A program made the translations under genes and the position numbers. A stretch of DNA of 64,000 bases from Pseudoxanthomonas sp. Root65 (GTDB lineage: Bacteria; Pseudomonadota; Gammaproteobacteria; Xanthomonadales; Xanthomonadaceae). The stretch lies in contig NZ_LMHA01000001.1 in the NCBI RefSeq assembly GCF_001427635.1, forward strand, positions 1,267,501 through 1,331,500, read 5' to 3'. Under the pieces are notes generated by a model that saw only the letters and a program-made list of their open reading frames with translations, did not search any database and was not told the DNA's origin. Positions 35,675 to 43,619 of this stretch are shown piece by piece. The first letter of the stretch is position 1. Each line of letters begins with the position of its first letter.

Positions 35675-35791
35675 AGGGGAGTAGCTCCCAACGTGCCGGC
35701 CGTCATTTCGAGCAGCGATGCTCCGGTCCCACGGCAGCCCGACGGGCTGTGAGCGAGACCTTCGCCGCGATGGCGAAGGCATACCCCGGAT
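35675..35791 (+). ncRNA. yybP-ykoY (manganese) riboswitch
   Basis: The leader shows the conserved pieces of the yybP-ykoY aptamer in order: GGGGAGTAGCTCCC at about 35677, GAGCAGCGATGCTCC in the middle, GCCCGACGGGC as a side hairpin, and the signature GAGCGAGACCTTCGCC at 35751 pairing with GGCGAAGG at 35772. This RNA class senses Mn2+ and usually turns on Mn exporters and TerC/Alx-type genes. It ends about 65 bases before the terC start, leaving room for an expression platform. The call is from recognised motif order only. Confidence 0.88.
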
Positions 35792-35856
35792 CCCCGTTTC
35801 CCGGTTCCGAGATGTCCGCGCCCGCGGCTGTCCTCCACTTTTTTTCGGGAATCTCG

Positions 35857-36816
35857 ATGGAAACGATAGGCAACCCTTGGTTGTGGGCCGGCTTCGGCGG
35901 CCTGGTGGTAATCGCGCTGCTGGTCGACCTGGTGCTGATGCGCCACGGCGGCGCGCACAAGGTGACGTTCAAGGAAGCGACCTGGTGGAGCCTGGGCTGG
36001 ATCGCGCTGGCGATGGTCTTCAATGGCGCGCTTTGGTGGTACGTCAACGAGACGGCGGGGCTGGTCGAGGCCAACCGCGTGGGCCTGGAGTTCCTGACCG
36101 GCTACCTGGTCGAGAAGGCGCTGGCGGTCGACAACATCTTCGTGTTCCTGATGGTGATGACCTACTTCGCGGTGCCGGAGGAACAGCGCCAGCGCGTGCT
36201 GGTGATCGGCATCCTGGGTGCCATCGTCCTGCGCAGCATCCTGATCTTCGCCGGTGCGGCGCTGCTGGCGAAGTTCCACTGGCTGCTCTATTTCTTCGGT
36301 GCATTCCTGCTGCTGACCGGCATCAAGATGTGGTTCGCCGCCGGCAAGGAGCCGGACCTGGAGAAGAACCCCGCGCTGCGCTGGATGCGCAACCACCTGA
36401 AGCTGACCGATGGTTACCGCGGCGACAAGCTGAGCGTGCGCGAGAACGGCGTGCGCTGGTTCACCCCGCTGTTCGTGGTGCTGGTGCTGATCGGCGTGAC
36501 CGACGTTATCTTCGCGGTGGACAGCATCCCGGCGATCTTCGCGATCACCTCGGACCCGTTCATCGTGCTGACCTCCAACGTGTTCGCGGTGCTGGGCCTG
36601 CGCGCCATGTTCTTCCTGCTGGCCGGCATGGCCGACCGCTTCCACCTGCTGCCGTACGGCCTGGCGGTGGTGCTGGGCTTCATCGGCACAAAGATGCTGC
36701 TGATCGACGTGTACAAGATCCCGGTGCCGTGGGCGCTGGGTACGGTGGCGGCGATCCTGGGCATCACCGTCGCGCTGAGCCTGGCGCGGCCGCAGAAGGC
36801 CGACCCGGCCGCCTGA
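35857..36816 (+). CDS. TerC/Alx-family membrane protein
   Basis: 319 residues with about nine hydrophobic segments. It has the TerC pattern: EKALAVDNIFVFLMVMTYFA near 87 with the acidic VDN, ENGVRWFTPLFVVLVLIGVT near 194 and DVIFAVDSIPAIFAITSDPF near 215 with its acidic VDS. By family (Alx, MeeF/MeeY) it probably exports Mn2+, perhaps metallating exported proteins. The riboswitch directly upstream strongly supports Mn-dependent control. Start ATG at 35857. Confidence 0.88.
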   Translation: METIGNPWLWAGFGGLVVIALLVDLVLMRHGGAHKVTFKEATWWSLGWIALAMVFNGALWWYVNETAGLVEANRVGLEFLTGYLVEKALAVDNIFVFLMVMTYFAVPEEQRQRVLVIGILGAIVLRSILIFAGAALLAKFHWLLYFFGAFLLLTGIKMWFAAGKEPDLEKNPALRWMRNHLKLTDGYRGDKLSVRENGVRWFTPLFVVLVLIGVTDVIFAVDSIPAIFAITSDPFIVLTSNVFAVLGLRAMFFLLAGMADRFHLLPYGLAVVLGFIGTKMLLIDVYKIPVPWALGTVAAILGITVALSLARPQKADPAA

Positions 36817-36827
36817 CGCGATACCGG

Positions 36828-36855
36828 CAGACCATCCCGCCCACGGGATGGTCTG
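36828..36855 (+). terminator. Hairpin after terC
   Basis: Perfect 12-base stem CAGACCATCCCG/CGGGATGGTCTG with a CCCA loop, 11 bases after the terC stop. No T-run follows, so termination may be partial and some read-through into the rhomboid gene is possible. Confidence 0.55.
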
Positions 36856-36906
36856 TCCATCGTGGCCCGGACTTGCATTCGCGCCGGGCGTCGCCAGAAC
36901 TGGACC

Positions 36907-37692
36907 ATGGACCTGCACCCCGACGACCCGGCGTTCGACCCGGACACCCAGCAGCGCTACGACCGCCAGCGCCTGCTGCGCGCGCTCAACCTGAGCCTGG
37001 CCTTCGTGCTGGTGCTGGCGATGGTGTACTCCGCGCAGAACAGTTTCGACGTGCGGGCGTTCACCATCGCACCGCTGTCGGTGGAGGGCCTGCTCGGCAT
37101 CCTCACCGCACCGCTGCTGCACGGCTCGCTGGAACACATCGCCGCCAACGCATCGGCGCTGCTGATCCTCGGCACGCTGGCCGGCGCGGTCTATCCAAGA
37201 GCGACGCTGTGGGCGATCCCATTGGTGTGGCTGGGGGCGGGCCTCGGCCCGTGGCTGCTGGCCGATCCGGGCACGCACACGCTCGGTGCCAGCGGCCTGA
37301 CCCACGGCCTGATGTTCATGATCTTCATGCTGGGCCTGCTGCGCCGCGACCGCGCGGCGATCGCGGCCGGCATGATCGCCTTCCTGTTCTACGGCGGCAT
37401 GGTGCTGACCATCCTGCCGCGCGAAGCCGGCGTGTCGTGGCAGGCGCACCTGGGCGGCGCGGTGGCGGGACTGATCGCAGCGTTCCTGTTCCGTCGTTTG
37501 GACCCGGCGTTGCCGAAAAAGAAATACAGCTGGGAGATCGAGGAAGAGGAAGCCGCCGCGCGCAGCGACGACGAGCTCGAACTGCCGGCGCCGCGTGAAG
37601 TCCCACTGCTGTGGGTGCGGCCGGAATCGCCGGAAGAAGAGCAGCGTGGCGTGGTGCTGCGATTCCCTCCTCGCGAGCCACCGACGTCATGA
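36907..37692 (+). CDS. Rhomboid-family intramembrane serine protease
   Basis: 261 residues, six membrane segments. The catalytic elements are visible: HIAANAS (His77, Asn81 of the oxyanion site), the GASG motif with the nucleophile Ser129 in LGASGLTHG, and His181 in WQAHLGGAVAG. It should cleave within or near membrane helices of other proteins; substrates are unknown. The C-terminal 65 residues are an acidic cytoplasmic tail (EIEEEEAAARSDDELELP). The start at 36907 is favoured over a GTG 15 codons upstream. Confidence 0.85.
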   Translation: MDLHPDDPAFDPDTQQRYDRQRLLRALNLSLAFVLVLAMVYSAQNSFDVRAFTIAPLSVEGLLGILTAPLLHGSLEHIAANASALLILGTLAGAVYPRATLWAIPLVWLGAGLGPWLLADPGTHTLGASGLTHGLMFMIFMLGLLRRDRAAIAAGMIAFLFYGGMVLTILPREAGVSWQAHLGGAVAGLIAAFLFRRLDPALPKKKYSWEIEEEEAAARSDDELELPAPREVPLLWVRPESPEEEQRGVVLRFPPREPPTS

Positions 37693-37699
37693 GCATTCC

Positions 37700-37829
37700 T
37701 GTGGGAGCGACGTCAGTCGCGACGGGATGCCGGTGCATCGAGGACAAAAAAGAAAAGGCAGGCCGTCATGGCCTGCCTTTCTTTGTCCGGATGATGTATG
37801 CCCCTGTCGCGACTTACGTCGCTCCCACA
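37700..37829. repeat. TGTGGGAGCGACGT inverted-repeat element, copy 3
   Basis: Same arms as the other copies, TGTGGGAGCGACGTCAGTCG and the inverse CGACTTACGTCGCTCCCAC plus A. They are 130 bases apart end to end because a bidirectional terminator lies between them. Position is between convergent rhomboid and TonB-receptor genes. Confidence 0.8.
37742..37788. terminator. Bidirectional terminator inside repeat copy 3
   Basis: Stem AAAGGCAGGCC/GGCCTGCCTTT with a GTCAT loop, extended by A-rich and T-rich flanks (CAAAAAAGAA and TTCTTTG). It can stop transcripts from both the rhomboid gene and the TonB-receptor gene. Confidence 0.8.
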
Positions 37830-37842
37830 GGAGCGTCGTGCG

Positions 37843-40131
37843 TCAGAACTTCGCGCTGAACTCCACGCCCACCGTGCGCGGCTCGTTGATGAAGCCGGTC
37901 AGGTTGTTGAAGTCGATGCCGCCCACGATGCGGCGCTGGTCGGTGATGTTGCGGCCGAACAGGGCCACTTCGTAATCGCCGTAGCCCCAGCCGTAGCCGA
38001 CGCGCAGGCCACCTTCCAGCGACGACTTGCCGGTGAACTCGACGGAGTCGTACAGGAAGAAGTTCACTTCGCTGCGATAGGCCCAGTCGGTATAGACATA
38101 CAGTTCGCTGCCATCGCCCAGGCCGACGCTGTAGCGGGCGGTCAGGTTGTGCACCCACTTCGGCGCCTGCGGCAGCTGGTTGCCGTCGATCAGCGCCAGG
38201 CCGCCGGTGTTGCGCGGATCGGTGACGGTGCACGCGGCGCAGACCGCGACGGCCAGGTCGTTGTCCTGGATCTCGGTGTCGTTGTAGCTGCTGCCCAGCG
38301 TGAGCAGCAGGTTGTCGAGCACGTACGCCTGCATATCAAGCTCGAAGCCCTTGCCCACCGACTTCTCGGCATTGAGCAGGATGTTCGCGTTGGCGGCGCC
38401 ACCGACAGCGGTCAGCTGCTGGTCCTTGACGCGGTAGTAGTACACGCCGGCGCTCAGGCGGGCGCGCTTGTCCCAGAAATCCGCCTTGACGCCGGTCTCG
38501 ACCGAGGTGACGGTTTCCGGACCGGCGACGGACTTGGCGTTGAACGCGCCCGCACTCTGGATGCTGCTGCCACGGAAGCCGGTCGCGGCGCGCGCGTACA
38601 GGTTCACGTCGTCGCTGACCGCATACGTGGCGGACAGGTCCCAGTTGAATTTCTTGTCTTCCGGAGATGCGGAAAGATCGCCATCGGGTTCCAGCGCGGC
38701 CAGCTGCGCCAGCGTGCACTTGCTCGCCAGCACGCAGGCGGCGAAGCCAGTGTTCCAGTAGTCCTCGACCGTCAGCTTCTTCTCGTCGACCGTGTAGCGA
38801 AGCCCCGCGCGCAGTTCCAGCTTGTCGGTCGCCTGCCAGGTCGCCGCGCCGAACACCGCCCACGCATCGTTGGTCTGGCGGATGCGCTGGTAGCCGTCCT
38901 GCGCGCTGTTGGCGAGCGAGTCGTAGCTGAAGCTTTCGACGCGGTAGTCTTCCTTGAAATAGAACACGCCCGCCTGCCAGTTCCACGGACCGGCGTATTC
39001 GGATTCGATGCGGAATTCCTGCGTCCACTGCGAATGGTCGGGAATGCCGTCGGCGGTCTCGGAGGCGAACGGGATGACGCCCGGGCCGGAGTCCGGCAGG
39101 AAGACCGCGCCGTAGCCACCGTCGATGTCGCCGCGGTTGATCGTCTCGACGCTCTCGTAGCCAGTGATCGAGTACAGCTTGTAGTCGCCGACGTCCCAGT
39201 TGAGCCGCGCGCTGGCACCCTGCGACTCCAGCTCGGAATAGTTCAGGCCATCCTGCGAGACCTTGTCCTCGTCGAAGCCGGGGACGAAGTTGTTGGTGCC
39301 CGGGTCGATGATGTTGGCGCGGAACAGGCGCGCGGTGCCGTTGAGCTTGCGTGCATGCGCATTGAGCAGCGCCTCGAAGCCGTCGCCCTCGTACAGGAAC
39401 TGCACGCGGCCGGCCGATTCGTCGTATCCCTCGAAGCCATCGTTCGGGCCGGGATAGGTGTTTTCCACCCAGTCGTCGCGGCGCTGGTAGAGCACCGACG
39501 CGCGGGCGGACCAGTTCGCGCTCAGCGCGCCACCGACGGCACCTTCGACGTTCCACATGTTGTCGCTGCCGACGCCGACCTTGCCGTAGCCGCTGGTTTC
39601 CTGCGACGGCTTGGCCGACTCGAACTTCACCACGCCGGCGGGCGTATTGCGGCCGAACAGCGAGCCCTGCGGGCCACGCAGCACTTCGACCTGCTCCAGG
39701 TCGAACAGCGGGAAGCCCTTCAGGATGGGGTTTTCCTGCACCACGTCGTCGTACACCAGCGAGACCGGCTGCGAGGTGTTGAGGCGGAAGTCGGTGTTGC
39801 CGTAGCCGCGGATGTAGAAGCGCGGGAACGCGCGGCCGAACGAGGATTCGATGTTCAGGCTGGGCACGCGGCCGGACAGGAAGCGGATGTCGGTGCCGCC
39901 TGAGGCCAGCACGCCAAGCTGCTCGCCGTTGATCGTGCTGATCGACACCGGCACGTCCTGGATGTTCTCGACCTTGCGCTGCGCGGTGACCTGCACGGTG
40001 TCGAGCGTGGCGGCGTCCTTCTCGGCCGAGGTGGCGGCATCCTGGGCGAAGGCGGTGCCGAAGGGCAGCAGCGCGGCGATGGCAAAGGCGAGGCGATGCG
40101 GCCGGACGGCGGCCGGGCGGACTGGAGACAT
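37843..40131 (-). CDS. TonB-dependent receptor
   Basis: 762 residues. Signal peptide ends GTAFAQ (about residue 29). A TonB-box-like DTVQVTAQR lies near 42, followed by the plug domain (PVSISTINGEQL, FYIRGYGN, LEQVEVLRGPQGSLFGRNTP near 150) and a 22-strand barrel. It ends in an aromatic-type VGVEFSAKF outer-membrane sorting signal. Such receptors import siderophores, sugars or other scarce molecules; this sequence type is the broad FecA/CirA-like class seen in xanthomonads and sphingomonads. The substrate is unknown. Start at 40131. Confidence 0.9.
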   Translation of the reverse strand: MSPVRPAAVRPHRLAFAIAALLPFGTAFAQDAATSAEKDAATLDTVQVTAQRKVENIQDVPVSISTINGEQLGVLASGGTDIRFLSGRVPSLNIESSFGRAFPRFYIRGYGNTDFRLNTSQPVSLVYDDVVQENPILKGFPLFDLEQVEVLRGPQGSLFGRNTPAGVVKFESAKPSQETSGYGKVGVGSDNMWNVEGAVGGALSANWSARASVLYQRRDDWVENTYPGPNDGFEGYDESAGRVQFLYEGDGFEALLNAHARKLNGTARLFRANIIDPGTNNFVPGFDEDKVSQDGLNYSELESQGASARLNWDVGDYKLYSITGYESVETINRGDIDGGYGAVFLPDSGPGVIPFASETADGIPDHSQWTQEFRIESEYAGPWNWQAGVFYFKEDYRVESFSYDSLANSAQDGYQRIRQTNDAWAVFGAATWQATDKLELRAGLRYTVDEKKLTVEDYWNTGFAACVLASKCTLAQLAALEPDGDLSASPEDKKFNWDLSATYAVSDDVNLYARAATGFRGSSIQSAGAFNAKSVAGPETVTSVETGVKADFWDKRARLSAGVYYYRVKDQQLTAVGGAANANILLNAEKSVGKGFELDMQAYVLDNLLLTLGSSYNDTEIQDNDLAVAVCAACTVTDPRNTGGLALIDGNQLPQAPKWVHNLTARYSVGLGDGSELYVYTDWAYRSEVNFFLYDSVEFTGKSSLEGGLRVGYGWGYGDYEVALFGRNITDQRRIVGGIDFNNLTGFINEPRTVGVEFSAKF

Positions 40132-40427
40132 GGTGGTGGCTTTCCGAGTGGGTGGGAGTCGGGCGCCGGGCGGCGCTAGCACGCGAATGTTGCATTACAG
40201 CAAGAGGGGGAGCAATGGCCGGAAGTCCCGCTTCCGACGAAGGCCGGGGAAGTCGCCCTGCAACCGCGGTTTTCCATACGGCCGCGGCCTCCCGGGTACG
40301 TTCGGCGCGGGGGACGTGGCGCCGGCCGCGCGGCACCGGAGCGCCTTGGGCAGTGGCCGCGGTTGGCGCTGGTTGCGACCGCGCACGGTATGCTCCGCCG
40401 CTCGTTGCCCTCCCCTGCCTCGTCCCC

Positions 40428-41468
40428 ATGCGCCTGATCCGTCGTTCGCGTCCCTTCCTGTTCGCCTGCTGTGCCGTGCTGCTGGCCGCGTGTGGCGGCG
40501 ACAACGTCAGGCCCGCGCCGCCGCCGGTCGCGGTCGCGACGTTGCCGCCCGCGCCCAAACTGAAGGTCGGCATTGCGCTGGGTGGCGGTGCGGCGAAGGG
40601 CTTCGCGCATATCGGCGTGATCAAGATGCTGGAAGCCAACGGTATCGAACCGGTCGTCGTCTCCGGCACCAGCGCCGGCAGCGTGGTCGGCGCGCTGTAC
40701 GCCAGCGGCATGGACCCGTTCCAGATGCAGAAGCAGGCGTTCGCGCTGGACGAGGCGAAGATCCGCGATGTGCGCCTGTTCTCCGGCGGCCTGGTGCAGG
40801 GCCAGAAGCTGCAGGACTACGTCAACGATCTTGTCGGCAAGCGCACCATCCAGCAATTGAAGAAGCCGTTCGCCGCGGTATCCACGCAACTGGAGAACGG
40901 CGAGCGCACGGTGTTCGTGCGCGGCAACACCGGCCAGGCGGTACGCGCATCGAGCAGCATCCCGGGCGTGTTCGAGCCCGTCGTCATCGGCAAGGCCAGC
41001 TACGTGGACGGCGGGGTGGTCAGCCCGGTACCGGTGGATGCGGCGCGCCAGCTGGGCGCGGATTTCGTCATCGCGGTGGACATCTCCACCAAGGCGCCAG
41101 GCACCAAGCCCGGCAGCATGCTCGGTATCGTCAACCAGTCCATCGGCATCATGGGCCAGCGGCTGGGCGAACAGGAACTGGCGCGCGCCGACATCGTCAT
41201 CCGCCCGAGGGTCAACGACATCGGCCCGGCCGACTTCGAGCAGAAGAACACCGCCATCCTCGAAGGCGAGCGCGCCGCGCTGGCGGCGATGCCGCAGATC
41301 AAGGCGAAGATGGCCGAGCTGCAACGCACCCGCACCGCCGCGCATGCGGCGAAGCACGCACCGCCGAAGCCGGACCCGCGCTGCCTGGAAGAACCCTCGC
41401 GGCTGGGCCGTCTGTTCGGCCGCGACGTGAAGTGCGACGCGGCCGGGCAGCCGGTGAAGTCGCGCTGA
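40428..41468 (+). CDS. Patatin-like phospholipase lipoprotein
   Basis: 346 residues. The N-terminus RRSRPFLFACCAVLLAAC has a lipobox (LLAAC), so the enzyme is anchored in the envelope. The patatin domain shows the oxyanion loop GIALGGGAAKGFAHIGVI near 47, the nucleophile GTSAGS near 79 and the dyad Asp in YVDGGVVSPVPVDAA near 191. It probably hydrolyses acyl chains of phospholipids, as in the RssA/NTE subgroup. The start at 40428 follows from the signal sequence; upstream extension is unlike any leader. Divergent from the TonB receptor. Confidence 0.85.
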   Translation: MRLIRRSRPFLFACCAVLLAACGGDNVRPAPPPVAVATLPPAPKLKVGIALGGGAAKGFAHIGVIKMLEANGIEPVVVSGTSAGSVVGALYASGMDPFQMQKQAFALDEAKIRDVRLFSGGLVQGQKLQDYVNDLVGKRTIQQLKKPFAAVSTQLENGERTVFVRGNTGQAVRASSSIPGVFEPVVIGKASYVDGGVVSPVPVDAARQLGADFVIAVDISTKAPGTKPGSMLGIVNQSIGIMGQRLGEQELARADIVIRPRVNDIGPADFEQKNTAILEGERAALAAMPQIKAKMAELQRTRTAAHAAKHAPPKPDPRCLEEPSRLGRLFGRDVKCDAAGQPVKSR

Positions 41469-41474
41469 TCCGTT

Positions 41475-41918
41475 TCAGCCAAGCGCCCGCAGCGCGCGCG
41501 GCATCGTCGGCAACAGCAGGACGGCGGCCAAGCCGAAACGCAGGCACGCGCCAATGAGCGAGGCGTCGCCTAACAGCCAGAGCACGGCCGCTGCCGCGAT
41601 CGCGGCGGCCAACAGTCCGCCTGCTGCGGCGAGCGTGGTCACGAGGCCCACGGCACGCTCGCCACGCGTGGTCGGAGCGGGATCGTTCCGCGGTTCGCGC
41701 ATGCGCTGGACCAGCTGCACGGCCGCGACGGGCGCCAGGACCGTCATCGCGACAACGCGCGCAGCGGCATGTCCGCAGGCCACCGCCGCGAGCAGCAGGC
41801 AGGCGCCATAAACCGCCGCCCCTTCCAGCCCGGGCGCGGATGCATGCCCTGCCCAAGCCCCGAGCACCAGCGCACCCGCGCCCTGCACCGCGAGGGCCAT
41901 CCCATCGCCCCGCGTCAT
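41475..41918 (-). CDS. Small membrane protein, unknown function
   Basis: 147 residues with four hydrophobic segments (about 7-25, 33-62, 88-115 and 122-142) separated by a basic, Arg-rich loop (QRMREPRNDPAPTTRGER). I recognise no family. Its start overlaps the stop of the HD-domain gene by 4 bases (ATGA), so it is translated with it. The stop lies 6 bases from the convergent patatin stop. Confidence 0.55.
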   Translation of the reverse strand: MTRGDGMALAVQGAGALVLGAWAGHASAPGLEGAAVYGACLLLAAVACGHAAARVVAMTVLAPVAAVQLVQRMREPRNDPAPTTRGERAVGLVTTLAAAGGLLAAAIAAAAVLWLLGDASLIGACLRFGLAAVLLLPTMPRALRALG

Positions 41919-42526
41919 GCCGTTACCCGGTGCAGGTTGTTGCGTGCCCTGGCCTCCAGCGCGTCGTGGAAGTGCGGTGTGCAGTAGATCGCGGGCCGGT
42001 CGAGGAAGCCCTTCAATATCTCGCGCCGCTTGCGTCGGAACAGGAAGCCAGGCACGTACGCGTACTCCTTCCGGATCTGCTGTTCGTACTCATCGAAACG
42101 GGCCCGCTCCGCACCGAGGATGGACAGGTCGACATCGACCAGCAGTTGCTCGTCGCGACCCGCGGGCACGGCGGTATGCCGCGTGGCCATCACCAGCGCG
42201 TGCACGCGATCGGCGATGTCCGCCACAACGCCGGCGTCGACCAGCGCGGTGCGCGCCAAGTCGGCACTACGCTGCTCGTTGTCATGTCCTTTGATGTCGT
42301 AGATCGCATCGTGGAACCACAGCGCGACTTCGACTTCGTCCGGGCGCTCGGCCAGCGCCCGCGCAGCGTCAAACGCCGACAGGCATTCACCGAGGTGCTG
42401 CTGCGTGTGGTAGTGGCGCTGCGGCTCGGCATACGCCGCCATCAGCCGCGCGAACAATGCGTTGCCCTCGCCCACCGCGCCGATGCCGGTCCATGCGCGT
42501 TGCCAGGAGCGTGAGAGAAGATCCAT
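41915..42526 (-). CDS. HD-superfamily metal-dependent phosphohydrolase-like protein
   Basis: 203 residues. It has metal-site residues characteristic of small HD proteins: HYHTQQHLGECL near 37, then ALWFHDAIYD near 68 (the HD pair), HALVMATRH near 110 and LLVDVDLSILG near 130. The family probably hydrolyses phosphomonoesters or nucleotides; some databases give it misleading receptor names. The ATG at 42526 starts the conserved N-terminus MDLLSRSWQ. It overlaps the downstream small membrane-protein gene by 4 bases. Confidence 0.75.
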   Translation of the reverse strand: MDLLSRSWQRAWTGIGAVGEGNALFARLMAAYAEPQRHYHTQQHLGECLSAFDAARALAERPDEVEVALWFHDAIYDIKGHDNEQRSADLARTALVDAGVVADIADRVHALVMATRHTAVPAGRDEQLLVDVDLSILGAERARFDEYEQQIRKEYAYVPGFLFRRKRREILKGFLDRPAIYCTPHFHDALEARARNNLHRVTA

Positions 42527-42562
42527 GCGGCAGTCTAGGCCGAGCGCGGCACAAATGGCGTT

Positions 42563-42629
42563 TGTGGGAGCGACGTCAGTCGCGAAAACAGATCCGCGAT
42601 GGTTCATCGCGACTGACGTCGCTCCCACA
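42563..42629. repeat. TGTGGGAGCGACGT inverted-repeat element, copy 4
   Basis: Arms TGTGGGAGCGACGTCAGTCG and CGACTGACGTCGCTCCCACA, between the same-strand ABM and HD genes. This is the only copy not located between convergent genes. Confidence 0.85.
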
Positions 42630-42645
42630 ACGACGCTGCGTCCTC

Positions 42646-42948
42646 TCACTGCGGAGACTGCAGCCCCTGCCCGCCCACCGGTACGGTCTCGATGTGGCTA
42701 TCGAAGCCGGCGATCATCGGCCGTGCCTTCGCGATGGCCTGCTGCACGGCGGGCAGCGACAGCGAGGCCTTGTGGCTGGCGGCATCGGTCCAGACTTCGG
42801 TGATCCAGATCGCGTCGGCGTCCGCGGGGTCCTGCGCGATGACGTAGCTCAGGCAGCCGGGCATGGCGTCGGTGCCGTCCAGCAGGATCGCGAGCAGGGC
42901 GTCGCGCTGGCCGGGCGTGGCGCGCATCTTGCCGATCAGTCCGTACAT
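42646..42948 (-). CDS. Antibiotic-biosynthesis monooxygenase (ABM) domain protein
   Basis: 100 residues, a single dimeric alpha+beta barrel ABM domain: YGLIGKMRATPGQRDALLAI, then CLSYVIAQDPADADAIWITE and VWTDAASHKASL. The YgiN-like family includes quinol monooxygenases and small-molecule-binding proteins; the substrate is unknown. The start at 42948 gives MYGLIGKMR, as in relatives. Followed by the repeat element and then the HD gene. Confidence 0.8.
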   Translation of the reverse strand: MYGLIGKMRATPGQRDALLAILLDGTDAMPGCLSYVIAQDPADADAIWITEVWTDAASHKASLSLPAVQQAIAKARPMIAGFDSHIETVPVGGQGLQSPQ

Positions 42949-43009
42949 GGGGGATCTCCGAAAGGGGCGGACGCGTTGTAGCACGCGTTGCGGACAGCCG
43001 GTGTCCGCG

Positions 43010-43489
43010 TCAGGCCTTCGGCAGCGGCAGACCGGCGTCGGTCTTGACCGCGCGCAGCACGAAGCTGGAGTTCACGTCGGCCACGCCGCTGGCGTTGAGC
43101 AGGTTGTCCAGCAGGAAGCGCGAGAAGTGCTCCAGGTCCTGCACCACCACGTGCAGCAGGTAGTCCATGTCGCCGGTCAGGGCGTAGCACGCAACCACCT
43201 CGTCCCAGGCCCGCACGCTGTCGCCGAAGTGCTGGACGCTGGCCGGGTCGTGCTTCTCCAGCTGCACGCGGACGAAGGCCTGCAGGCCCATGCCGATGGC
43301 CTGGGGGTCGACGCGGGCCGCATAGCCGGCAATCACGCCGGTCGCCTCCAGCCGCTGGATGCGGCGCAGGCAGGCCGACGGCGACAGGTTCACCTGGGCG
43401 GCGATGTCGGCGTTGGTGGCGCGGCCGTCGCGCTGCAGCAGGGCCAGCAGGCGCAGGTCGGTACGGTCGAGGGCGGTCGATTCGGCCAT
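43010..43489 (-). CDS. Lrp/AsnC-family transcriptional regulator
   Basis: 159 residues. N-terminal winged helix (LDRTDLRLLALLQRDGRATN, with recognition helix NLSPSACLRRIQRLEATGVI) and C-terminal RAM ligand-binding domain (AFVRVQLEKH, VVACYALTGDMDYLLHVVVQ). Lrp-type proteins sense amino acids as octamers. It is divergent from phhA with a perfect palindrome between them, so it probably controls phenylalanine hydroxylase and its own synthesis. The likely ligand is phenylalanine or tyrosine, by inference from the neighbour. Confidence 0.9.
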   Translation of the reverse strand: MAESTALDRTDLRLLALLQRDGRATNADIAAQVNLSPSACLRRIQRLEATGVIAGYAARVDPQAIGMGLQAFVRVQLEKHDPASVQHFGDSVRAWDEVVACYALTGDMDYLLHVVVQDLEHFSRFLLDNLLNASGVADVNSSFVLRAVKTDAGLPLPKA

Positions 43490-43522
43490 TTGCTGCGCAG
43501 GATAACCTGTTCATGCACGATC

Positions 43523-43551
43523 ATTGCGCCATCAGCCGGCACAGGCGCAAT
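43523..43551. promoter_or_regulatory. Palindrome ATTGCGCC-N13-GGCGCAAT, candidate Lrp operator
   Basis: A perfect 8-base inverted repeat between the divergent lrp-like gene and phhA. It is 34 bases from the lrp start codon and 69 from that of phhA, well placed to control both promoters. A TAGCAT at 43581-43586 could be the phhA -10 element. Confidence 0.5.
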
Positions 43552-43619
43552 TTTGCAAGCCTGTTGCGCGGCAGTGGCGCTAGCATCGTTGCTTCACCAG
43601 TCCGTCCGGGGGAACCGCC

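Noticed and set aside
35410..35856. Upstream extension of the terC frame
   Set aside because: It would run through the opposing rlmI gene and the riboswitch; the conserved TerC sequence starts at 35857.
34442..37449. Fusion-like extension of rlmI upstream to about 1000 codons
   Set aside because: The extra part is antisense to terC and the rhomboid gene and is low complexity; the PUA domain starts at 35622 or 35613.
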